Below are positions 55,712 through 62,342 of a stretch of DNA of 64,000 nt, piece after piece. Positions within the stretch are counted from its first letter, which is position 1; every line of letters begins with the position of its first letter. Location of the stretch: assembly GCA_934647305.1 (NCBI GenBank), contig CAKUFI010000006.1, forward strand, positions 1 through 64,000. The letters are read 5' to 3'. Under the pieces are notes generated by a model, which was given only the letters and a program-made list of their open reading frames with translations, was not told where the DNA came from and did no database searches. Origin of the DNA: an uncultured Clostridia bacterium. GTDB taxonomy: Bacteria > Bacillota > Clostridia > Christensenellales > Aristaeellaceae. Both the position numbers and the translations under genes were made by a program.

Positions 55712-57019
55712 ATGGAAAAGCTGTTCAAGCTCAAGGAACACAACACCACCGTCCGCACGGAGATCCTGGCGGGCATCACGACCTTCTTCGCGATGGCCTA
55801 CATCATCTTCGTCAACCCGTCCTTCCTGCAGGCCACCGGCATGGAGTACACCGCCGTGCTGGTCGCCACCTGCGTGTCCGCGGCCATCGGCTCCGCGCTG
55901 ACCGCCTTTTTGTCCAACACGCCGTTTGCGCAGGCGCCGGGCATGGGCCTGAACGCTTTCTTCACCTACACCGTCTGCCTGGGCATGGGCTACACCTGGC
56001 AGCAGGGCCTGGCCATCGTCTTCCTGTCGGGCGTGCTGTTCCTGCTGGTCGCCGTTTCCCCGCTGCGCTCGAAGATCATCGCGTCCATTCCCGCCTCGCT
56101 CAAGGCGGCCATCAGCGCCGGCATCGGCCTGTTCGTGACGCTGGTCGGCCTGCTCAACGCGGGCATCGTCGTGACCTCGGGTACCGTGCTTGACCTGGGC
56201 GTGATCACCAGGGGCGCGCCGCTGCTGGCCCTGATCGGCGTGGTCATCACCGGCATCCTGATGGCCTGGAAGGTCAAGGCCGCCCTGATCCTGGGCATCG
56301 TCATCACCACCGTGATCGGCATCCCCATGGGCGTGACCACCTTCCCCGAGCACATCACCATGGAGAGCATCTCGATGTCCTCCACCTTCCTGAAGCTGGA
56401 CTTCGCGGGCCTGGGCACGCTGGGCCTGCTGCCCCTGGTCACCGCCATCGTCACCTTCTCCATCTGCGACTGCTTCGACACCGTGGGCACCCTGATCGGC
56501 ACCGCCGGCAACGCGGGCATGCTGGACAAGGACGGCAACCTGCCGGGCGGCGACCGCGCGCTGATCGCCGACGCCGTGGCCACCTGCACGGGCGCTCTGC
56601 TGGGCACCTCGACCGTCACCACCTTTGTCGAGTCCTCCACCGGCATCGCCGAGGGCGGCCGCACCGGTCTGACCTCGCTGACCACCTCCGTGCTGTTCCT
56701 GCTAGCCATCTTCCTGGCCCCCATCGCCGGCATCATCCCCAGCGCCGCCACCGCGCCCGCGCTGATCATCGTCGGCATGCTCATGATCGGCAACGTCACC
56801 CGCATCGACTGGAGCGACATGGAGGCCGCCCTGCCCTGCTTCCTGACCATCGCCGTCATGCCCTTCGGCTATTCGATTTCCGACGGCATCGGCTTCGGCA
56901 TCATCAGCTACACCCTGATCAAGCTCTTCCGCGGCAAGGCCAAGGAGGTGCCCGTGCTGATGTACGTGCTGACCGTGCTGTTCATCGCCGCCTTCGTGCT
57001 GTCCAACCTGGGCGCTTAA
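55712..57019 (+). CDS. NCS2 family purine permease (AzgA/PbuG type)
   Basis: This 435-residue membrane transporter has about 13 hydrophobic segments. The N-terminal TEILAGITTFFAMAYIIFVN and QAPGMGLNAFFTYTVCLGMG are hallmarks of the AzgA-like hypoxanthine/guanine/adenine permeases. CDCFDTVGTLIGTAGNAGML and SSTGIAEGGRTGLTSL are the conserved motifs of the second half. It imports purine bases with protons. ATG 55712 follows GGAGG with eight bases. The phosphoribosyltransferase gene follows 42 bases later, giving an uptake-and-capture operon for purines. Confidence 0.94.
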   Translation: MEKLFKLKEHNTTVRTEILAGITTFFAMAYIIFVNPSFLQATGMEYTAVLVATCVSAAIGSALTAFLSNTPFAQAPGMGLNAFFTYTVCLGMGYTWQQGLAIVFLSGVLFLLVAVSPLRSKIIASIPASLKAAISAGIGLFVTLVGLLNAGIVVTSGTVLDLGVITRGAPLLALIGVVITGILMAWKVKAALILGIVITTVIGIPMGVTTFPEHITMESISMSSTFLKLDFAGLGTLGLLPLVTAIVTFSICDCFDTVGTLIGTAGNAGMLDKDGNLPGGDRALIADAVATCTGALLGTSTVTTFVESSTGIAEGGRTGLTSLTTSVLFLLAIFLAPIAGIIPSAATAPALIIVGMLMIGNVTRIDWSDMEAALPCFLTIAVMPFGYSISDGIGFGIISYTLIKLFRGKAKEVPVLMYVLTVLFIAAFVLSNLGA

Positions 57020-57061
57020 GGCGAAACTGGACAAGACCCGATCCGCAAGGAGGAATCAACC

Positions 57062-57619
57062 ATGTACTATGAGATGAATGTGGCCGGCCTGAAGCGCCGC
57101 CTGCCGCTTTGCCCGCTCAACGACAAGCTGATGATTGGCGCGTTCGTCATCTTCGGCGACGTGGAGCTGACCAATGCCTGCGCCAGGGAACTGCTCAAGC
57201 GCGCGCCCGAGCACGACGTGCTGATTACGGCCGAGTCCAAGGGCATTCCCCTGGTCTATGAAATGGCCCGTCAGGAGGGCGGCTCCCGCTACCTTCTGGC
57301 CCGCAAGGCGCCCAAGCTGTACATGAAGAACGTCTTCACCGTGGAGGTCAACTCGATCACCACCGCCAACCGCCAGGTGCTCTGCCTGGACGGCGAGGAC
57401 GCCGAGTACATGAAGGGCAAGCGCGTGATCATCGTCGACGACGTGATCAGCACCGGCGAGTCCCTCAAGGCGCTGGAAACCCTGGTCGAGCGCGCCGGCG
57501 GTCAGATCGTGGGCCGCATGGCCATCCTGGCCGAGGGCGACGCGCAGACCCGTGACGACATCATCTACCTTGAAAAGCTGCCCCTGTTCAACGCCGAGGG
57601 TCAGCCCATCGAGGACTAA
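57062..57619 (+). CDS. Purine-type phosphoribosyltransferase
   Basis: This 185-residue type I phosphoribosyltransferase carries the PRPP-binding loop VIIVDDVISTGESLKALE near residue 122 and ITAESKGIPLVYEMAR, as in adenine and xanthine phosphoribosyltransferases. It likely converts an imported purine base and PRPP to the nucleotide, trapping it in the cell. It follows the permease in one operon, starting at ATG 57062 behind AAGGAGGA. The base specificity (adenine, xanthine or hypoxanthine) cannot be read by eye. Confidence 0.9.
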   Translation: MYYEMNVAGLKRRLPLCPLNDKLMIGAFVIFGDVELTNACARELLKRAPEHDVLITAESKGIPLVYEMARQEGGSRYLLARKAPKLYMKNVFTVEVNSITTANRQVLCLDGEDAEYMKGKRVIIVDDVISTGESLKALETLVERAGGQIVGRMAILAEGDAQTRDDIIYLEKLPLFNAEGQPIED

Positions 57620-57636
57620 GCAGACCAAACCCGGTT

Positions 57637-57720
57637 CACACGAAGCCAGCCGCCATCAATCGGAGCGGCTGGTTTTTTCGAATCTGCGTGCTTCGCCGCA
57701 GATTGATAGTCGGCAGGTGT
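57637..57720 (-). repeat. Fixed-loop hairpin repeat
   Basis: On the minus strand AAACCAGCCGC/GCGGCTGGCTT with loop TCCGATTGATG (57675-57643), followed by a weak ATCTGCG stem. The arm GCGGCTGG matches those at 8606 and 41776. Confidence 0.75.
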
Positions 57721-57736
57721 TCCCCCTAAGGGGCAA

Positions 57737-57843
57737 AACCCCTCAGTCGCCTTCGGCGACAGCTCCCCTTTCAGGAGAGCCTTGATTGCGCCGATCGTGC
57801 CTCCCCTGAAAGGGGAGGTGACCGCGAAGCGGGCGGTGGGGTT
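57737..57843. repeat. Inverted-repeat element G, copy with both arms
   Basis: A 39-base arm at 57737-57775 (AACCCCTCAGTCGCCTTCGG and CGACAGCTCCCCTTTCAGG) faces an inverted arm at 57805-57843 (CCTGAAAGGGGAGGTGACCG and CGAAGCGGGCGGTGGGGTT) across 29 bases. Each arm has its own small inner stem (GTCGCC/GGCGAC, CCGC/GCGG) whose bases differ. A partial copy is at 15563. Confidence 0.75.
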
Positions 57844-57860
57844 CCGTAACAACCGGCGCC

Positions 57861-58303
57861 GGCAACGCCGGCATGAGTTTTCCGGGGAATCCCGGAAAAC
57901 CGCAGAATTCGGGGGTTGAATCTATGGCCCCCGAATTCGTCGCCAGAACCCGCGGCAGCAACCGGCCGTCGGCACTGCCGACCGGCTGCAGGTGCGTGCA
58001 GGCTCAGCCTGCCTGACCCGGCAACGCCGGCATGAGTTTTCCGGGGAATCCCGGAAAACCGCAGAATTCGGGGGTTTGAATCTATGGCCCCCGAATTCGT
58101 CGCCAGAACCCGCGGCAGCAACCGGCCGTCGGCACTGCCGACCGGCTGCAGGTGCGTGCAGGCTCAGCCTGCCTGACCCGGCAACGCCGGCATGAGTTTT
58201 CCGGGGAATCCCGGAAAACCGCAGAATTCGGGGGTTTGAATCTATGGCCCCCGAATTCGTCGCCAGAACCCGCGGCAGCAACCGGCCGTCGGCACTGCCG
58301 ACC
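57861..58303 (+). repeat. Tandem composite repeat, 160-bp unit, 2.8 copies
   Basis: Units start at 57861, 58020 and 58180, with periods of 159 and 160 bases. The first unit lacks one T. Each carries GGCAACGCCGGCATGAG, a TTTTCCGGG/CCCGGAAAA stem, the hairpin GAATTCGGGGG with loop TTTGAATCTATG, palindrome GTCGGCACTGCCGAC and palindrome CAGGCTCAGCCTG. The third unit stops after the first palindrome. The near identity of the units shows recent duplication. It lies upstream of the LOG gene. Confidence 0.92.
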
Positions 58304-58399
58304 CGGTGGGACAAAAATGTGAAGAATCGCACGGAGGGCTTTACAGAAGGGAAAATCCGCGGTACTATAGTAGTAATAGAAAGGAACGTGATCGGACAA

Positions 58400-58993
58400 A
58401 TGAAGGGAATCGCTGTGTTCGGCGCGTCGAGCAGCACGCTGGACGCCTGCCACTATGACGCGGCCCGCGGTCTGGGCGCGCTGATCGCGAAAAACGACTA
58501 TCGCCTGGTCTTCGGCGGCGGAGACACCGGCGTGATGGGCGCGGCGGCGCGCGGCACGCACGAGGCGGGCGGCTTTGTCTTCGGCGTGATTCCGGAGGCG
58601 CTGAACCTGCCCGGCATCGCCTATCCCGAGTGCGACGAGCTGATCGTCACCCGCGACCTGCGCGACCGGATGGCCGTCATGGCCGAGAACAGCGACGCGT
58701 TCGTGATCGCGACCGGCGGCCTGGGCACGCTGTACGAGCTGTTCGAGGTGCTCACGCTCAACCAGCTGCGCTACGTCGACAAGCCGGTCGTGCTGCTGAA
58801 TGTGAACGGCTACTACGACAGGCTGCTCGATCAGTTCGAGGTCATGTACGAGAGCCGCTGCGCGCGCGAAAAGTGCCGCCAGATGTACTTCGTCGCCGCG
58901 AGCGCGCAGGAGGCGATCGACCACATCCTCGCCTGGCAGCCCAAGGCGCTTTCCGGCTGGATGACCGACGTGCCCGAGGGGCAGGTCAAATAA
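58400..58993 (+). CDS. LOG family protein (TIGR00730)
   Basis: This 197-residue Rossmann-fold protein of the LOG/YvdD family hydrolyses the N-glycosidic bond of nucleoside monophosphates. The motifs are VFGASSSTLDACHYDAARGL, VFGGGDTGVMGAAARGTHEA, TRDLRDRMAVMAENSDAFV and ATGGLGTLYELFEVLTLNQL (PGGxGTxxE motif with P replaced by T). The catalytic Arg and Glu are present. ATG 58400 lies 13 bases after AAAGGA, a long gap; a GTG at 58388 is too close to that site. It is followed by a membrane protein and a Usp-like protein in close order. Confidence 0.88.
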   Translation: MKGIAVFGASSSTLDACHYDAARGLGALIAKNDYRLVFGGGDTGVMGAAARGTHEAGGFVFGVIPEALNLPGIAYPECDELIVTRDLRDRMAVMAENSDAFVIATGGLGTLYELFEVLTLNQLRYVDKPVVLLNVNGYYDRLLDQFEVMYESRCAREKCRQMYFVAASAQEAIDHILAWQPKALSGWMTDVPEGQVK

Positions 58994-59005
58994 GGAGGCT
59001 TTACC

Positions 59006-59473
59006 ATGTATACCGAAAAGGACTTTCAGGCGACGAAAAAGCAGGTGATCCTGCGTGCGTGCGCGCTGCTTGCGATCGTCGCGGTCACGGCGACCGGCTG
59101 CGGCCTGTGCATCGCCCGGCGCATCGACTGGGCCAATCTGCTCATCGCCGCGGTGGGCAGCCTGTGCGCGGCTTCCTACTTCTCGCTGTACTTTTTCCCC
59201 TGGTTCAAGTATTCAAGGTATCTAAGCGACATCCGCAGCGGCCGCTCGCACGAGTGCGACGTGACCTTCCTCTCCGTCAGCGACCAGATCACCCTGCGCG
59301 ACGGCGTGGCCATGCACGACGTGGAGGTGTGCGTGGGCGACGACCCGGAGGTCATCGAGGATCACCGCCTGTTCTTCTGGGACGACGATAAGCCCTTCCC
59401 TGCCCTCAAGGCCGGCACGCCCGTGCGCGTCCGCGCCTTCGGAAACTACATCATCGGCCTGAGCGAGCGATAA
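59006..59473 (+). CDS. Small two-helix membrane protein of unknown function
   Basis: This 155-residue protein has two hydrophobic segments (about residues 14-36, VILRACALLAIVAVTATGCG, and 43-66, LLIAAVGSLCAASYFSLYFF) and a cytoplasmic or outer tail of about 85 residues. The tail contains VTFLSVSDQITLRDGVAMHD, VCVGDDPEV and a basic end. I do not recognise the family. ATG 59006 follows AAGGAGG, 12 bases after the LOG stop, so it is probably cotranscribed. Composition is like that of its neighbours. Confidence 0.75.
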   Translation: MYTEKDFQATKKQVILRACALLAIVAVTATGCGLCIARRIDWANLLIAAVGSLCAASYFSLYFFPWFKYSRYLSDIRSGRSHECDVTFLSVSDQITLRDGVAMHDVEVCVGDDPEVIEDHRLFFWDDDKPFPALKAGTPVRVRAFGNYIIGLSER

Positions 59474-59516
59474 CGCGGCCGGTTCATTACCTCAGGAAGG
59501 AAGCATTGAGAATAAA

Positions 59517-59903
59517 GTGGAACAGTTAAGCGTGCTGGTGTGCGTCACCGGCCAGAAGAGCTGCCACCGGCTGATCCGCGAGGGCGATCGCCTCAGCCAG
59601 GAGCTGGGCTCACAGCTGTGCGTGCTGCACGTGGCCCGGCCCGGCGACGACCTGCTCATGGATTCACAGAAGGGCGAGGCCGAGGCGCTGGAGTACCTGT
59701 TCGAAATTGCCCGCGAGCACGGCGCCCTGATGAGCGTCATGCGGGCGCAGGACGTGGTGGAAACCATCGCCCGTCACGCCGAAAAGGTGCAGGCGCTCGT
59801 GCTGGTGCTGGGCGCGCCCAGGAAGGGCCGCGTCAGCCTGATCGATTCGCTGCGTGCGCGGATGCCGGACACCCAGTTTCATATTGTATACACCGAGGAA
59901 TAG
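59517..59903 (+). CDS. Universal stress (UspA)-like protein
   Basis: This 128-residue single Usp-like domain resembles the one in KdpD sensors: QLSVLVCVTGQKSCHRLIRE, ELGSQLCVLHVARPGDD, then QALVLVLGAPRKGRVSLIDS and FHIVYTEE. The nucleotide-binding end motif G-GAP-KG is present in altered form. It is cytoplasmic. The start is uncertain: GTG 59517 is used here, but the AGGAAGGA site lies 15 bases upstream, nearer to an ATT codon at 59505 in the same frame that would add four residues (IENK). It lies 43 bases after the membrane-protein gene. Confidence 0.72.
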   Translation: MEQLSVLVCVTGQKSCHRLIREGDRLSQELGSQLCVLHVARPGDDLLMDSQKGEAEALEYLFEIAREHGALMSVMRAQDVVETIARHAEKVQALVLVLGAPRKGRVSLIDSLRARMPDTQFHIVYTEE

Positions 59904-59970
59904 GCCTCGTTTTTCGGCCTTTCGCGCAAAATCGGACAAAAAACGCGCAAGAAAGGGCTAGAAAGAACCG

Positions 59971-59999
59971 TTGAACTTTGCCGGAAAACGTGCTACAAT
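59971..59999 (+). promoter_or_regulatory. Promoter of the GH109-like gene
   Basis: TTGAAC (59971-59976), 17 bases, TACAAT (59994-59999), 35 bases before the start codon with AAAGGAG between. Confidence 0.75.
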
Positions 60000-60034
60000 A
60001 GCCTTGAAGACATGTCAAAAGGAGTGAATCAATT

Positions 60035-61300
60035 ATGCAGTTCAATGAAGACGGAAGACTCATTAAACTGGGCGTCATCGGTCTGGGCGGACGCGGCTTC
60101 GGCTGGGTCAAGGCGCTGACCGAGATGAAGGACGTGGAAATCGTCGCGGTGAGCGACGTGTATCAGGACCGCATCGACCGCGCGGCGCAGCATGTCGAGG
60201 AAAACAAGGGCAAGCGCCCCGCCGGCTATACCGACTATCACCAGCTGCTCGCCGAGAGCGACGCCGAGGCGATCGTCGTGTTCACCTCCTGGGAAACCCA
60301 CATCCGCGTGGGCATCGACGCGCTCAAGTCGGGTCGCCGCGTGGGCCTCGAGGTGGGCGGCGCCTGCTCGATGGAGGAGTGCTGGGAAATGGTGCACGTC
60401 AGCGAGCAGACCGGCATCCCGCTGATGCTGCTTGAAAACTGCTGCTACGGCGAAAACGAAATGATGGTGCTCAACATGGTCAAGAAGGGCCTGTTCGGCA
60501 CGCTGGTGCACTGCCAGGGCGGCTATCAGCACGACCTGCGCGTGGAAATCGGCAACGGCGACGTCAACCGCCACTACCGCCAGAACAACTTCCTCAACCG
60601 CTGCGGCGAGCTCTACCCCACCCATGAACTGGGCCCGATCGCCAAGGATCTGTGCATCAACCGCGGCAACCGCATGGTGTCGCTGGTGTCCATGGCCAGC
60701 AAGGCCAGCGGACTGCACGAGTGGTTCGTGGCCAACCGCCCCGACACCCCCTTCGCCACCGCCCAGGTCAACGAGGGCGACATCGTCACCACGCTGATCA
60801 AGTGCGCCGGCGGCGAGACCATCGTGCTCACCCATGACTGCACTCTCCCCCGCCCCTACTCCCGCGGCGGCCGCGTGCAGGGCACCAAGGGCCTGTGGAT
60901 GGAGGACAACAAGTCCATCTACCTCGAGCCGGCGGACGCCAAGTTCGACCCCGAGAACCCCTATCCGGAGCACAACTGGAAGAGCGAGGAGGACTACCGC
61001 GAGCAGTATGAGCATCCGCTGTGGAAGGCCTTCAAGGCCAGCGAGAAGACCGGCGGTCACGGCGGCATGGACTACCTGGTGATGCGCTCCTTCATCGAGA
61101 GCGTCCAGAACCACACCCAGCCCCCGATCGACGTGTACGACGCGGCCGCCTGGCTGTCCGTCACCGTGCTCAGCGAGCAGTCCATCGCCATGGGCAGCGC
61201 GCCCGTCGCCGTGCCCGACTTCACCAGCGGCATGTGGATGCATCGCGAAGAGGGCTGCACCGACCAGTATCAGCTCGATCGCGAGCCCGCGGAGGAATAA
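60035..61300 (+). CDS. Gfo/Idh/MocA family protein, probable GH109 glycosidase
   Basis: This 421-residue NAD-binding protein starts with the Rossmann motif LGVIGLGGRGFGWVKALTEM. Unlike ordinary dehydrogenases it carries GH109-type stretches: GLEVGGACSMEECWEMVHVS, LLENCCYGENEMMVLNMVKK, LYPTHELGPIAKDL (conserved His), RGGRVQGTKGLWMEDNKSIY and GGHGGMDYLVMRSFIE. GH109 enzymes remove alpha-N-acetylgalactosamine by NAD-assisted oxidation, elimination and reduction. There is no signal peptide, so it would act on imported sugar. It heads a glycan operon with GH16 and a six-hairpin glycosidase, although a terminator lies after it. ATG 60035 follows AAAGGAG. Confidence 0.85.
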   Translation: MQFNEDGRLIKLGVIGLGGRGFGWVKALTEMKDVEIVAVSDVYQDRIDRAAQHVEENKGKRPAGYTDYHQLLAESDAEAIVVFTSWETHIRVGIDALKSGRRVGLEVGGACSMEECWEMVHVSEQTGIPLMLLENCCYGENEMMVLNMVKKGLFGTLVHCQGGYQHDLRVEIGNGDVNRHYRQNNFLNRCGELYPTHELGPIAKDLCINRGNRMVSLVSMASKASGLHEWFVANRPDTPFATAQVNEGDIVTTLIKCAGGETIVLTHDCTLPRPYSRGGRVQGTKGLWMEDNKSIYLEPADAKFDPENPYPEHNWKSEEDYREQYEHPLWKAFKASEKTGGHGGMDYLVMRSFIESVQNHTQPPIDVYDAAAWLSVTVLSEQSIAMGSAPVAVPDFTSGMWMHREEGCTDQYQLDREPAEE

Positions 61301-61339
61301 TCCCGCTTTCAGGCAGCAGGACGCTCTGCGCTGAGTTTT

Positions 61340-61380
61340 CCCCGACCGTTTCGTTTTCCGAAGCGGCCGGGGTTATTTTT
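61340..61380 (+). terminator. Intrinsic terminator after the GH109-like gene
   Basis: CCCCGACCGTTTCG, loop TTTTC, CGAAGCGGCCGGGG, then TTATTTTTTT, 40 bases after the stop codon. Confidence 0.88.
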
Positions 61381-61442
61381 TTACGAATCTCGCTTGCAGG
61401 TGAAAATAATTTCGCAAAGCACTTCCATTTTGCCTGAGCGTC

Positions 61443-61451
61443 TGCTATAAT
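61443..61451 (+). promoter_or_regulatory. Extended -10 promoter of the GH16 gene
   Basis: TGCTATAAT is an extended -10 box with TG one base before TATAAT. No clear -35 box is seen. It lies 37 bases before the start codon. Confidence 0.5.
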
Positions 61452-61487
61452 GTGGTCAGCAAACTGCGGATAAGGGAGGTTTTCTTT

Positions 61488-62321
61488 ATGAAGAGATACG
61501 ACGTGGCGGGTCACGCGCCCAGTCTGGTGCCCGAGGGAAAGAACTGGCGGCTGGTCTTCAGCGACGAATTCGACGGACGCGAGCTGGACAGGAGCAAGTG
61601 GGACTTCCGGCGCGAGATCATGGGCACCTGGCACAAGGCCTGGTGCGGCGAGGAAGGCATTGAGCTGGACGGCCAGAGCAACTGCGTGTTCAAGCTGATC
61701 GAGAAGGACGGCGAGGTGTGCTCCGCGCAGCTGCAGACCGGCTACAACTTCATGGACGCGGTGAAGGACGACGCGGGCACGAAATACTCGGGCGGCCTGA
61801 ACTGGCCCATCGCCCCGCTGAAGGAAAACAAGTATCTGCACGCGCACGGCTACTATGAGTGCCGCTGCAGGCTGCAGAGGCAGGAGGGCTGGTGGAGCGC
61901 CTTCTGGATTCAGAGCCCGATCATCGGCGCGTCGCTGACCCCGGCGCAGGCGGGCGTGGAGATCGACATCATGGAGTCGTTCCACCCGGGCGACGTGATC
62001 TACCACTGCTGCCACTTCGACGGCTACGGCAGGGATCACAAGTGCAACAGCGCCGGCAAGGGCGCGAAGGGCCTGAGCCTGGACGAGTATCATACCTTCG
62101 CGGTCGAGTGGGACGAGACCGGCTACACCTTCTACATCGACGGCGAGGCGGACGGCCACGTGGACGGCCCGGTCTCCGACTGCCCCGAGTTCATCCTGGT
62201 GGGCACCGAGGTCATGGGCTACCGCAACGCCGACCATGCCCCTACCCCCGAGGCGCGCGCCGCGGCAAAGGCCGGCGACTGCTTCGTGGTGGACTACGTG
62301 CGCGTATTCGACGCGGAATAA
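61488..62321 (+). CDS. Glycoside hydrolase family 16 protein
   Basis: This 277-residue beta-jelly-roll glucanase-type protein has the GH16 catalytic signature VEIDIMESF with nucleophile Glu 158, Asp 160 and acid/base Glu 163. Other family signs are NWRLVFSDEFDGRELDRSKW at the start and YYECRCRLQRQEGWWSAFWI just before the active site. GH16 cleaves beta-1,3 or beta-1,4 glucans, galactans and related chains. Unusually there is no signal peptide, so the enzyme appears intracellular. ATG 61488 follows AGGGAGG. It is followed 21 bases later by the six-hairpin glycosidase gene. Confidence 0.92.
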   Translation: MKRYDVAGHAPSLVPEGKNWRLVFSDEFDGRELDRSKWDFRREIMGTWHKAWCGEEGIELDGQSNCVFKLIEKDGEVCSAQLQTGYNFMDAVKDDAGTKYSGGLNWPIAPLKENKYLHAHGYYECRCRLQRQEGWWSAFWIQSPIIGASLTPAQAGVEIDIMESFHPGDVIYHCCHFDGYGRDHKCNSAGKGAKGLSLDEYHTFAVEWDETGYTFYIDGEADGHVDGPVSDCPEFILVGTEVMGYRNADHAPTPEARAAAKAGDCFVVDYVRVFDAE

Positions 62322-62342
62322 CGAAAGCGAGGACGTTCTCCG

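Noticed and set aside
57861..58303. Possible CRISPR array
   Set aside because: The repeats are about 160 bp and contiguous with no unique spacers, and no cas gene is nearby.
57861..58303. Integron attC sites, because structure is conserved over sequence
   Set aside because: No GTTRRRY/RYYYAAC core pair was seen, flanking genes point in both directions and are housekeeping or operon genes, and no integrase is present.
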